A stretch of DNA of 64,000 nucleotides. Source: SMWD01 sp002729875. Its GTDB lineage: Bacteria > Pseudomonadota > Gammaproteobacteria > Steroidobacterales > GCA-2729495. This document shows, piece by piece, positions 8,630 to 17,147 of this stretch (within the stretch, counting starts at the first letter, position 1; each line of letters opens with the position of its first letter). The DNA is taken from NCBI GenBank assembly GCA_036010905.1, contig DASCMH010000004.1, forward strand, positions 62,001 to 126,000, written 5' to 3'. Under the pieces are notes generated by a model. It was not told where the DNA came from, did no database searches, and worked only from the letters and a program-made list of their open reading frames with translations. Made by a program: the position numbers and the translations under genes.

Positions 8630-9394
8630 CTAGATGGTTAACCCGCCGTCAACAACGAGACACTCACCTGTCGTGTAGGTTGCCGCATCCGATACCAGGT
8701 ACAACACGGCACCCGCCATCTCATCCGGCCGAGCATGTCGGCCCAGTGGAACACGGTTGATCCACTCGGTATAAATAGTGTTATCCGCAAACAAAGCATT
8801 GGCGAACTTCGTCTTGGTCAGGCCGGGCAGCAGGGCGTTGACACGAATACCAAATGGTGCGCATTCTTGCGCAAATGCTTTGGTCATATTGACGATCGCC
8901 GCCTTGGTTATAGAGTAAATACCCTGGCCTGCACCCGGTATCAGCGCATTGACCGAAGCCGTATTGACAATCGTTCCACCGTCATTTTCCTTCATCAGCC
9001 GCCCTGCCTCGACAGACATGAAAAAGTATCCGCGTAAATTAACTTCGACGGTCTTGGTGAAAGCGCCGTAATCGGTTTCAAGTATCGGCCCAAAATAGGG
9101 GTTTGCAGCACCGTTGTTGATCAGAATATCCAGACGGCCATGACGCTCGCGAAGCGTGGCAAAGGTTTTCTCAATATCCTCCAACTTGCCGATATGACAG
9201 GCCAGTGCCTCGGCGCTGCCGCCAGCGGCAACAATCTCGTCTGCAACAGTCTGACAACCATCGAGTTTTCGGCTCGACACGATGACATGCGCACCCTGCT
9301 CTGCAAACAATGTTGCAATTGCCGCACCGATGCCGCGACTTGCTCCACTCACCAGTGCTATTTTGCCGGTCAGGTCAAACAGTTTGGTGGCCAA
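8630..9394 (-). CDS. SDR-family oxidoreductase
   Basis: A classical short-chain dehydrogenase/reductase of 254 residues. The cofactor motif SGASRGIG is at residues ~17-24, NNGAAN follows, the catalytic serine is in NTASVNAL, and the YSITKAA motif supplies Tyr and Lys. The end is the usual CLVVDGGLTI. The start is a TTG, supported by a GGAG ribosome site 7 bp upstream. It lies 18 bp downstream of the thiolase gene and probably acts on a hydroxyacyl or keto intermediate in the same pathway. Confidence 0.88.
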   Translation of the reverse strand: MATKLFDLTGKIALVSGASRGIGAAIATLFAEQGAHVIVSSRKLDGCQTVADEIVAAGGSAEALACHIGKLEDIEKTFATLRERHGRLDILINNGAANPYFGPILETDYGAFTKTVEVNLRGYFFMSVEAGRLMKENDGGTIVNTASVNALIPGAGQGIYSITKAAIVNMTKAFAQECAPFGIRVNALLPGLTKTKFANALFADNTIYTEWINRVPLGRHARPDEMAGAVLYLVSDAATYTTGECLVVDGGLTI

Positions 9395-9412
9395 AAGCTT
9401 TCTCCGCCGCCT

Positions 9413-10600
9413 TTATAAAGCCACTTCAAATAGTCCGGCTGCACCCATGCCGCCACCAATGCACATCGTAGTGACGACGTAACGGACGTTGCGCCGCTTA
9501 CCCTCGATCAGGGCATGAGCAACCATCCGGGCTCCCGTCATACCGTAAGGATGACCAATCGAAATACTGCCGCCGTTGACGTTATAAAGATCCGGATCGA
9601 TGCCAAGCGAGTCGCGGCAAAACAGAGTCTGGCAGGCGAAGGCTTCATTGAGTTCCCACAGACCAATATCAGCCACTGACAGCCCGAATCGACTCAGCAA
9701 TTTAGGAATCGCATAAACCGGGCCAATGCCCATTTCCTCCGGTGCATTACCGGCGACCGCCACTCCGCGGTAGATACCCAATGGCTCAAGGCCGCGCTGT
9801 TCGGCAAGCTTGCCGTTCATGACAATACAAGCCGAGGCGCCGTCGGATAACTGGCATGCATTACCCCCGGTAATCACACCACCATCAATCGCGGTTCTCA
9901 GCCCGAGCAAACTCTCAAGTGTCGTCGACGGCCGGTTGCCTTCGTCTGCGGACAACGTGACTTCCTCGTAACTAACGCCCTCGGTTTCCTTGTCAACGAT
10001 TGCTTTGGTTACCGTAGCCGGCACAATTTCATCATCAAATTTACCTGCGGCCTGTGCAGCAGCCGTACGCTGTTGCGATGAAAGTGCGTACCGATCCTGT
10101 GTCTCGCGGGAAATACCGTATTTTTTTGCCACATATTCTGCCGTCAACAGCATCGGCATATAGGCATGTTCAGCCTGCTGAGTAACCGCGTCATCCTGTG
10201 CCGCTCCACTCCACTCGAAGTATCGGTTCTGAATTTCCGAGACATTTTCCTGACCCCCGGCGGCAACAACCTGCATCCCTTCAACAATAACCTGACGGGC
10301 CGCAATCGCTATGGCCATGAGTCCCGACGAGCACTGCCGGTCGATGGTCTGCGCCGCAACCGTATTCGGCAAACCGGCGGCAAGTGAGGCGAGCCGGGCA
10401 ATATTGGATGATGCACTGCCGGCATTCAGCACTGAACCGAGCACCACATCGTCGATCTCAGCAGCCGCAACACCAGAACGCTCTACCGCATGACGAATAG
10501 CGTGTGCGGCCAGGGTCGGTGATTTGGTGTTATTAAATGCCCCTTTATAGGCGCGCCCGATTGGAGTACGTGCAGTAGAAACAATCACAGCATCAATCAT
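9413..10600 (-). CDS. Acetyl-CoA acyltransferase / thiolase
   Basis: A 395-residue thiolase, full length for the FadA/AtoB superfamily. The acylated cysteine is in DRQCSSGLMAI (about residue 88). The catalytic histidine is in GHPYGMTGARM and the second cysteine in TMCIGGGMGAAG. Thiolases cleave 3-ketoacyl-CoA or condense two acyl-CoAs; direction and chain length cannot be told here. It sits in an operon with a Rieske oxygenase upstream and an SDR downstream, which points to breakdown of a ring-containing compound or side chain rather than general fatty acid oxidation. Confidence 0.9.
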   Translation of the reverse strand: MIDAVIVSTARTPIGRAYKGAFNNTKSPTLAAHAIRHAVERSGVAAAEIDDVVLGSVLNAGSASSNIARLASLAAGLPNTVAAQTIDRQCSSGLMAIAIAARQVIVEGMQVVAAGGQENVSEIQNRYFEWSGAAQDDAVTQQAEHAYMPMLLTAEYVAKKYGISRETQDRYALSSQQRTAAAQAAGKFDDEIVPATVTKAIVDKETEGVSYEEVTLSADEGNRPSTTLESLLGLRTAIDGGVITGGNACQLSDGASACIVMNGKLAEQRGLEPLGIYRGVAVAGNAPEEMGIGPVYAIPKLLSRFGLSVADIGLWELNEAFACQTLFCRDSLGIDPDLYNVNGGSISIGHPYGMTGARMVAHALIEGKRRNVRYVVTTMCIGGGMGAAGLFEVAL

Positions 10601-10648
10601 AAAAGCTTACCCACTGCTCAATAGATAGTGCCATATGATTCACTACAA

Positions 10649-11758
10649 TCATGCCGCCGGCATCAACGGCACCGGATCGAGCACCCAGTTCTTGTGTTCA
10701 CGTCGATCAGGCGATGGAATTGCGAATGCGATATCGCCACGCTTGGCACGCAATTCCTGCTGATCAATGCGCCAGCCTTTGTCTTCCCATTCCTGCAGAA
10801 ATTGCCGGTAGCGCACGATCGGCATATCAGTCGGTGTCAGTAATTCTTTAGTCGTACTATGCGGCGTCCGGACAGGATCCAAAGCCTCGATAATTGCAAT
10901 ATCTTCAGCCGCAATCTTCATATTCATATCGATCAGCTTTTGATCCATCTCCTCTTCCTTCATGAAGCAACGAATATTGACAAAAAATATACGAGTGCGA
11001 TTCTCATCGATAGGTGCTTCAAAAAAATACTGGGCAAAAGCCTTAACGTCGGAAAAAACAATACGTGTGATCAGTGCATTCGGGCCATGATGGCCCGACC
11101 CGGCCCGTGTTGAACCCTCACCTGCACCGAGCACCCTGGTTTCTTCTGACGCGTTCTTGCCAAAGTTGACCAGGAACTGGCTCCCCCACGGCGGTAGCTC
11201 CTCAATTTCAATCGGACAATCACGCAGGGTTTCAGTGATCGAGGGAGCACCCTGCAGCGGGTGCACAAATTCGTTATGGGCAGCATCGAGGCCATTCTCA
11301 ACCGAGCGCTCGTAGTACGCGCCAACCTCAAATACAACCGTATGGTTAACTCGCCAACGCTCATCATTGTATTCAGGAACTTCACACACCGGAGGCCGCT
11401 CTGCCTCAGGCAGATCACCTAAGAATGCAAACACAATGCCATACTTCTCCTGGGTAGGATAACTGTCAACCTTGGCACGCGCCGGCAACTTCACATCATC
11501 ACCAAAAGTCGGAATCTTGCTGCATTTGCCATCACCCCGGAATTCCCAGCCGTGGTAAGGGCAGATGACACATCCGTCACGAACCCAACCCTTGCCCAGT
11601 GCACCACCGCGATGGACACAGGTATCACTAAGTACCCGAGCAACCTGATCAGAATCACGAAAAGCAACAAATTTCAGACCCAGAATCTGCACCTGGAGCG
11701 GCTTGTTGTCGCTGACTTCGTCAGCTTTTGCGACCGGATACCAGAAATTAATATACAT
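10649..11758 (-). CDS. Rieske non-heme iron oxygenase, alpha subunit-like
   Basis: A 369-residue Rieske-type oxygenase. The [2Fe-2S] ligands are in CVHRGGAL and CPYHGWEF (CxH...CxxH) near residues 47-70. The mononuclear iron site is NGLDAAHNEFVHP (DxxHxxxxH). This layout fits aromatic ring-hydroxylating or O-demethylating oxygenases, including the choline monooxygenase/PaO branches. No ferredoxin or reductase gene is next to it, so electron donors must come from elsewhere. GGGGA about 9 bp before the ATG fixes the start. It appears to lead the operon with thiolase, SDR and methyltransferase. Confidence 0.88.
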   Translation of the reverse strand: MYINFWYPVAKADEVSDNKPLQVQILGLKFVAFRDSDQVARVLSDTCVHRGGALGKGWVRDGCVICPYHGWEFRGDGKCSKIPTFGDDVKLPARAKVDSYPTQEKYGIVFAFLGDLPEAERPPVCEVPEYNDERWRVNHTVVFEVGAYYERSVENGLDAAHNEFVHPLQGAPSITETLRDCPIEIEELPPWGSQFLVNFGKNASEETRVLGAGEGSTRAGSGHHGPNALITRIVFSDVKAFAQYFFEAPIDENRTRIFFVNIRCFMKEEEMDQKLIDMNMKIAAEDIAIIEALDPVRTPHSTTKELLTPTDMPIVRYRQFLQEWEDKGWRIDQQELRAKRGDIAFAIPSPDRREHKNWVLDPVPLMPAA

Positions 11759-11884
11759 ACAATATCATCCCCTAAATGATCACATTAAATACTACATTCC
11801 ACATTTTACCGGGCACAGAACCCGATACCGGGCTGCGGAACAGACACAACCATCTGTAACAGACCAGCGAAACCGGGCATACAT

Positions 11885-12334
11885 TTATTCAGCCTTCACA
11901 CATAGCACCGGGCATTGTGCGTGCTGCAAAGTCGACTCGGTTGTGCTGCCGAGTATCAGGTGCCGAACACCGCTGTAACCATGCGCACCAATAACAATCA
12001 TGGCCGCTGCAACCTCATCGGCATACTGAATTATCTCATCTGCCGGATTGCCCACCAGTATGCGTGGGATAACAGGCAGATCCAACCCATCCAGATGCGC
12101 GGCAACAAATGCCTGCAATCTTGTCTCGGCCCCGGTTATCAGTTCATCGACACTCGGCTGAACAGCCTGACCAACTTCAATCTCAAGAACACGAAAGATC
12201 TGTGGCTCCACAGCCGCATAAATAACGTGCAACTGCGTCTCCATGAACCGGGTCAAGCGCTTTGCCCACGGCAAACCTGCCAGTGATGCAGCGGAAAAAT
12301 CGGTCGGAAAAACAATCGGACCCTGCCCTGTCAT
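11885..12334 (-). CDS. Universal stress protein, UspA family
   Basis: A single-domain Usp protein of about 149 residues. It begins GPIVFPTDFSAASL and carries the ATP-binding signature GAHGYSGVRHLILGSTTE (G-x2-G-x9-G-S/T), so it is of the nucleotide-binding type. The start at 12334 has a GAGGAG ribosome site; a longer frame to 12397 has no such support. Usp proteins are cytoplasmic stress-associated factors with no single reaction. It lies 126 bp upstream of the Rieske operon on the same strand. Confidence 0.88.
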   Translation of the reverse strand: MTGQGPIVFPTDFSAASLAGLPWAKRLTRFMETQLHVIYAAVEPQIFRVLEIEVGQAVQPSVDELITGAETRLQAFVAAHLDGLDLPVIPRILVGNPADEIIQYADEVAAAMIVIGAHGYSGVRHLILGSTTESTLQHAQCPVLCVKAE

Positions 12335-12410
12335 GCCTGTCTCCTCACACTCAACCGGTCTGCTGTTATTTACGCAAATTTGGCGCTGCATTGGCAACCG
12401 CTAATAGGCT

Positions 12411-12863
12411 TCATTCCAGTTCGCCATCACTACCATCCGTTGCCGATGGCAGTGTCATAAGCCGGTGGTCGATACCGGCATCATCGTACACCGGACCGGA
12501 TGCAGCAAAACCGGCCTGTTCATAGAATGGTATGGCCTGACATTGCGCCGACAAGTACAGGCGGTCCACACCCATATCCCGACCAAGCTGCATTAATGCG
12601 GTCAGGATGGCGCGACCGATACCCTGACCGCGATATTCGGCAATAACCGCCATGCGGCCAATCCGGCCATCAGGTGTAATGCGTCCGGTACCAACCGCGA
12701 CATCATCCCGCCAGGCCAGGACATGCTGGCAAACCGGGTCGAATTCATCAATTTCAATATCCGCAGGCACACGTTGTTCATTGATGAAGACTATTTCACG
12801 GATTGAATAAATCAATTCTGCATCAACTGCAAAGCTGGTCGTCCTGATACTGACACTTGCCAC
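12411..12863 (-). CDS. GNAT-family N-acetyltransferase
   Basis: A 150-residue acyltransferase. It has the IREIVFINEQRVP opening typical of the ElaA/YjcF-type subgroup and the acetyl-CoA-binding motif RMAVIAEYRGQGIGRAIL (Q/RxxGxG/A). The C-terminal IPFYEQAGF matches GNAT motif B. The GTG start has a GGGGGTG site just upstream. The acetylated substrate is unknown. Confidence 0.85.
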   Translation of the reverse strand: MASVSIRTTSFAVDAELIYSIREIVFINEQRVPADIEIDEFDPVCQHVLAWRDDVAVGTGRITPDGRIGRMAVIAEYRGQGIGRAILTALMQLGRDMGVDRLYLSAQCQAIPFYEQAGFAASGPVYDDAGIDHRLMTLPSATDGSDGELE

Positions 12864-12995
12864 TCACACCCCCATGCATGACCTACCGGAAAAACTGAAC
12901 CCTAACCCGAGTATTGCACGACATCCAGTCCTGATGTGAGTCATCGATATTGTACAACCAGTGTCGACAGGTACAGCCGGCTGTATACTGCCCCG

Positions 12996-14147
12996 ATGGC
13001 ACAACCGGTTGACAGCAAACTCCCCGGCATCGGCACCACAATCTTCACTGTCATGTCGAAACTTGCCGCAGACTGCGGCGCGATCAACCTGTCACAAGGC
13101 TATCCGGATTTTGCCGTACCGGAACGATTGCTCGAGCGGGTTATGCACCATCTCCGGACCGGGAAAAACCAATATGCGCCAATGGCCGGCATCCCCGAAC
13201 TCCGCCGGCAGATCGCGGTAAAAACCGAACGTCTGTACGGTCGACCGACCAACCCGGACACCGAGGTGACAGTAACGTCCGGCGCAACCGAGGCGCTGTT
13301 CTCGGCCATCGAGGCCTTTATTCATCCCGGTCACGAGGTCATCGTCTTCGATCCGGCCTATGACTCATATGATCCGGCAATCCGGCTGGCCGGCGGCAAG
13401 GCGATACATATTGCTTTGCAAACACCAGGATTCAGCATTGACTGGCAATCTGTCAACGACGCGATCAAGCCTGCGACCCGCATGATCATTCTCAACACTC
13501 CACATAATCCAACCGGGGCAGTACTCAGCAGCGATGATCTGTCGACGCTTGCAGACCTGGTAGAGAATACCGACATTATTCTGCTCGGCGATGAGGTTTA
13601 TGAACACATCATCTTTGATCAGCAAGCACACCAGAGCCTGCTGCTGAGAGACGACCTGGCCAGCCGTAGCCTCGCTATCTCATCGTTCGGCAAAACCATC
13701 CATGCGACCGGCTGGAAAGTGGGCTACTGCGTGGCGCCCGAGAACCTGACTGCTGAATTTCGCAAGGTCCACCAATTCGTCCAGTTTTGTGTCGTCGCAC
13801 CGATGCAATACGCACTGGCAGATTTCCTCGCCGAGGAACCGGAGCACGTCATTGAATTGCCAAAATTTTACCAACGCAAACGTGACCGATTCTGCACACT
13901 ACTGGCAGCATCACGATTCACCTTCAAGGCATCAGCCGGCACCTATTTTCAACTGGTCGACTACTCCTCCATCTCGGACGAACCTGATGTCGACTTTGCC
14001 CGCCGACTGACCCGCGAGATCGGTGTCGCCGCGATCCCCGTTTCGGTATTCTATGAACGCCCACCACCACAACAGTGGCTGCGCTTCTGTTTTGCAAAAG
14101 ACGAATCAACCCTGGTAGCAGCAACGGAACGCCTGTGCAAGATCTGA
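12996..14147 (+). CDS. ybdL: Methionine/glutamine aminotransferase, YbdL-like
   Basis: A PLP-dependent class I/II aminotransferase of about 383 residues, closely similar to E. coli YbdL. Shared blocks are INLSQGYPDF, NQYAPMAGIPELR, TVTSGATEALF, NTPHNPTGAV, DEVYEHIIFD and the lysine motif SSFGKTIHATGWKVGYC. YbdL prefers methionine and aromatic amino acids and can use 4-methylthio-2-oxobutyrate as acceptor with glutamine as donor. I chose 12996 because family members begin there; a TATACT six bases before it might be the -10 of a leaderless transcript. The next gene overlaps its end by 13 bp. Confidence 0.92.
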   Translation: MAQPVDSKLPGIGTTIFTVMSKLAADCGAINLSQGYPDFAVPERLLERVMHHLRTGKNQYAPMAGIPELRRQIAVKTERLYGRPTNPDTEVTVTSGATEALFSAIEAFIHPGHEVIVFDPAYDSYDPAIRLAGGKAIHIALQTPGFSIDWQSVNDAIKPATRMIILNTPHNPTGAVLSSDDLSTLADLVENTDIILLGDEVYEHIIFDQQAHQSLLLRDDLASRSLAISSFGKTIHATGWKVGYCVAPENLTAEFRKVHQFVQFCVVAPMQYALADFLAEEPEHVIELPKFYQRKRDRFCTLLAASRFTFKASAGTYFQLVDYSSISDEPDVDFARRLTREIGVAAIPVSVFYERPPPQQWLRFCFAKDESTLVAATERLCKI

Positions 14148-14911
14148 ACGTCACACTGATTCAAGCGACACTCGACTGGCATGATGCCGGCGCGAACCGG
14201 GCCCGTTTCAGCGACCTGATTGGCAGCATCAATGAAGCAACCGATCTGGTTGTGCTGCCGGAAACATTCACGACCGGCTTTACGATGGACACCGAACACC
14301 AGGCAGAAACGATGGATGGGGATACGGTCAGCTGGTTAAAACGACTGGCTCAGGACTTTAACACCACCATCTGCGGCAGCCTGATCATCGAAGAGCACGG
14401 TCACTACTACAACCGATTAATCTGGGCACCGCCAGACGGACAACTGGCGAGCTATGACAAACGTCACCTGTTTCGACCCGTCGGCGAACGTGATCACTTC
14501 ACACCGGGCCGGGAAAGATCAATCTTAACCATCAATGGCTGGCGCATCTGCCCGCTGATTTGCTACGACCTGCGCTTCCCGGTGTTCAGCCGCGGCGTTG
14601 ATGCATACGACCTGTTGCTGTATATCGCCAACTGGCCAACAGCACGGCGCTCGGCCTGGCGTACGTTATTACCGGCCCGTGCAGTTGAAAACCTGTGCTA
14701 CACATTAGGCGTCAATCGTATCGGTACCGATGGCAACGACGTCGAATACGCCGGTGACAGCATGGTCGTCGATTTCTTCGGCAGTCTGCTGGCCGACTGC
14801 GATAATCAGGAACATATCGTAACAACCCGACTCGACGCTAATGCTTTGCAGCGCTACCGCAAAAAGTTCCCGGCCCACCTGGATGCCGATCATTACCAAC
14901 TCGATGACTAA
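14135..14911 (+). CDS. yafV: Omega-amidase, YafV/Nit2-like
   Basis: A nitrilase-superfamily amidase of about 258 residues resembling E. coli YafV. The Glu-Lys-Cys triad is visible: LPETFTTGF, SYDKRHLF and PLICYDLRFPVFSR. Omega-amidases hydrolyse 2-oxoglutaramate or 2-oxosuccinamate, the products of glutamine/asparagine transaminases. The GTG start at 14135 overlaps the end of the aminotransferase gene, so they are translationally coupled. Together they drive glutamine-dependent transamination toward completion, the usual closing step of methionine salvage. Confidence 0.92.
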   Translation: MQDLNVTLIQATLDWHDAGANRARFSDLIGSINEATDLVVLPETFTTGFTMDTEHQAETMDGDTVSWLKRLAQDFNTTICGSLIIEEHGHYYNRLIWAPPDGQLASYDKRHLFRPVGERDHFTPGRERSILTINGWRICPLICYDLRFPVFSRGVDAYDLLLYIANWPTARRSAWRTLLPARAVENLCYTLGVNRIGTDGNDVEYAGDSMVVDFFGSLLADCDNQEHIVTTRLDANALQRYRKKFPAHLDADHYQLDD

Positions 14912-14920
14912 CCCGGCTTG

Positions 14921-15970
14921 CTAACGAATTGACAATGTAGCGCGCGATTCAGTCTGCCAGAACCCGGGGTTTTCAAGCAACGCCCGGGCGTGTTCATCAG
15001 CATGGAGATTGGCAGCCAGAAAAGCGACGCTGATACCGCCAATAATGCGCGCCGCATCGGTATCAGGCGTATCACCGTCACGCGGCTTGCAGATCAGCCC
15101 ACCGAGATAATGATCCATATCGTCAACAAACAAAAAAGTATTCCCGGTTGCAGCAAACTCCATATCATCAGGAAAGCGAAATACTGATTTACTCTTTTTA
15201 ATGAACCGCACAAGCCCGCTATAATCATTTGTACCACTGGCGATAAAAGTCGGTAAAGCCACCGCACGCCACGGATCATCCGGCATCATCGGGCTATTAC
15301 CGGGATTGGTAAGCAATAACAGCGCATCAAAGCGCTTATCAATAAATCCAAACTCAGTGTTATTTGACGGATCGACCATCACCAGTCCGGTCACGGACAT
15401 CGCCGTACCACCACCCAGTGAATGCCCGGCAGCAACCACCTTATTGGCATCGATGCGCCCCTCAAGATCCGGCACGAGATCAGCGATTTGCTCAAACGAA
15501 TCGAGAATATGCACCATATCGAGGCGTCGCGTGCGCACGGCCTCTTGCATCATTTGCATGCCACGAATTTTGGGTGGTGGTAGCGAACTTGAATCGAGAT
15601 GTGCCGGCTGAATCACGATATAACCGTGTGATGCCCAGTGCTCGGCAAAATAGCTGTAACGATCCCGCGAACACCTCCCACCGTGAGAAAAAATGATAAC
15701 CGGAAAACCGGACGCTCCCGCATCCGCAACCGGATAGGTAATCCGCAGATTGAGATTCTTCTCCAGGCCAGCGAACGGCAATTGTACCGACCCGGCAGCC
15801 CGAATTCGGTACGGACCCGAATCCGGTTGATAGGCAGACACAACATCACTCGCCGACTGTTGCACACAACCACCTGCGGCAAACATGACGAGTGTCGCTA
15901 CTAATAAAACCATCACATAAACTGCAGACATTAAAGTATGAACGTATTTATTGTGACATTTTCTCATCAT
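14921..15970 (-). CDS. Secreted alpha/beta hydrolase, possible lipoprotein
   Basis: An alpha/beta-hydrolase of 349 residues. A hydrophobic N-terminal segment is followed by FAAGGC, a weak lipobox, so it may be lipidated in the envelope. The fold is indicated by FPVIIFSHGGRCSRD, the nucleophile elbow AAGHSLGGGTA, and a catalytic Asp/His region near DDMDHYLGG. This resembles the chlorophyllase / PAF-acetylhydrolase-like dienelactone branch. It is convergent with the omega-amidase gene, only 9 bp away. The substrate is unknown. Confidence 0.82.
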   Translation of the reverse strand: MMRKCHNKYVHTLMSAVYVMVLLVATLVMFAAGGCVQQSASDVVSAYQPDSGPYRIRAAGSVQLPFAGLEKNLNLRITYPVADAGASGFPVIIFSHGGRCSRDRYSYFAEHWASHGYIVIQPAHLDSSSLPPPKIRGMQMMQEAVRTRRLDMVHILDSFEQIADLVPDLEGRIDANKVVAAGHSLGGGTAMSVTGLVMVDPSNNTEFGFIDKRFDALLLLTNPGNSPMMPDDPWRAVALPTFIASGTNDYSGLVRFIKKSKSVFRFPDDMEFAATGNTFLFVDDMDHYLGGLICKPRDGDTPDTDAARIIGGISVAFLAANLHADEHARALLENPGFWQTESRATLSIR

Positions 15971-16323
15971 GTACGAAGTTCCCTTGCTGGTGCTTTAACC
16001 ATACTCACAGAATTTCACCAGACAGTATATTGCCATGTTTCATGGTCTTTCCCCGATCGGAATTTTATCTCCGGGTACCCCTCTGAAACCTTTTAAGCCG
16101 CTCCTGCGGCGTTTCAGAGGGGTCAACGACGGAAAATCCGGCCAGGGAAATACCCGACTCACACCGAAAGCACCCCCAGAATAAACCACAGCCAACCCCC
16201 CGGCACAAAACCAAAACAGCCACCACCACCATGAATAAACAAAATACCCACCTACTCCGTTGACACCATGACACGACTCATAGATCTTTAACACTCGCTC
16301 CTGGATGAATTGAAACAATAACC
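15971..16323. other. 353-bp intergenic region containing a 103-bp palindromic repeat
   Basis: This gap separates the divergent hydrolase and amidotransferase genes. The only clear structure is the repeat listed at 16048-16150. The remainder is C/A-rich on the plus strand with no convincing gene. A minus-strand open frame through it (16040-16318) has a Trp run and reads through the repeat, so I do not count it as a gene. Confidence 0.55.
16048..16150. repeat. 103-bp palindromic dispersed repeat, copy A
   Basis: An imperfect palindrome with ends TTTCCCC... and ...CCAGGGAAA. Its inner stem is a perfect 13-bp inverted repeat, ACCCCTCTGAAAC at 16077-16089 against its complement at 16111-16123. 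Within the loop GCCGC and GCGGC can pair again. The same length, ends and core (GAAACC, TTTAAG, GCGGCGTTT) occur in copy B at 30472-30574, so the two belong to one family. It could form a cruciform in DNA or a long hairpin in RNA. Confidence 0.8.
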
Positions 16324-17070
16324 ATGCGACGTTTACTGGTTTTCCAACACGTACCGTATGAAATACTCGGCAACCTCGACCCGTTACTGCGCGCTGCCGG
16401 GTTCCGCATCCGCTATGTCAACTTCGGCCGACAACCCGATGCCCGCCCGGATATCTCCCGATATCAAGGCCTGATCGTGCTCGGTGGACCAATGAACTGT
16501 GATCAATTCGACCGTTACCCGCACCTTGCAACAGAAATCGACCTACTCCGCCAGACCATTGCAGCAGGCAAGCCGGTGCTTGGCATCTGCCTCGGCGCAC
16601 AGTTAATCGCCCGTGCGCTGGGTGCCCGGGTAACTGCCAACAAGAGCAAAGAAATCGGTTGGTACGAACTGAATCCAACTGAAGCGGGGCGCAATGATCC
16701 TTTATTTGCTCATTTCGACACCAGCCAGATGATCTTTCAATGGCATGGCGACAGGTTTGAAATTCCCCGCGGTGCAACGCATCTCGCGACTTCACCGGAC
16801 TGTCAAAATCAGGCGTTTCGTTACAGCGACAACGTCTACGGGTTACAATTCCACCTTGAAGTTGATGAACCGACGATTTTGCGCTGGCTGCATACACCGA
16901 CCATGGCTTGCGAAGCAAGGGAACTGGGCGGTGATCAATATCCTGAGCATATCGGCGCAGAAACAAAACTGCATATTAATCAATCAATTAACCTTGGAAA
17001 CCGGGTGTTTGGCGAATTCATTCGACGTTTCCATGCCCACCCCCGCCGCACCCCATTGTCATCACGCTGA
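16324..17070 (+). CDS. Class I glutamine amidotransferase (GMP synthase-like domain)
   Basis: A free-standing class I amidotransferase of 248 residues. The nucleophile is in VLGICLGAQLIA, and the His/Glu pair is in LQFHLEVDEPT. Stand-alone proteins like this supply ammonia to a partner or hydrolyse gamma-glutamyl amides; no synthetase partner is adjacent. FQWHGDRFEIPRGA is the usual conserved block before the triad. The ribosome site is weak. The function remains open. Confidence 0.87.
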   Translation: MRRLLVFQHVPYEILGNLDPLLRAAGFRIRYVNFGRQPDARPDISRYQGLIVLGGPMNCDQFDRYPHLATEIDLLRQTIAAGKPVLGICLGAQLIARALGARVTANKSKEIGWYELNPTEAGRNDPLFAHFDTSQMIFQWHGDRFEIPRGATHLATSPDCQNQAFRYSDNVYGLQFHLEVDEPTILRWLHTPTMACEARELGGDQYPEHIGAETKLHINQSINLGNRVFGEFIRRFHAHPRRTPLSSR

Positions 17071-17147
17071 ATATGGATTTTGCAAAAATTACGACACTGT
17101 ATCGACAAGAGTTAGAATCATTAATTGACAATTGATCAAATTATCCT

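Noticed and set aside
16040..16318. 92-codon minus-strand frame with a Trp-rich hydrophobic segment
   Set aside because: It reads through the palindromic repeat copy A and has no proper ribosome site or family match; more likely intergenic.
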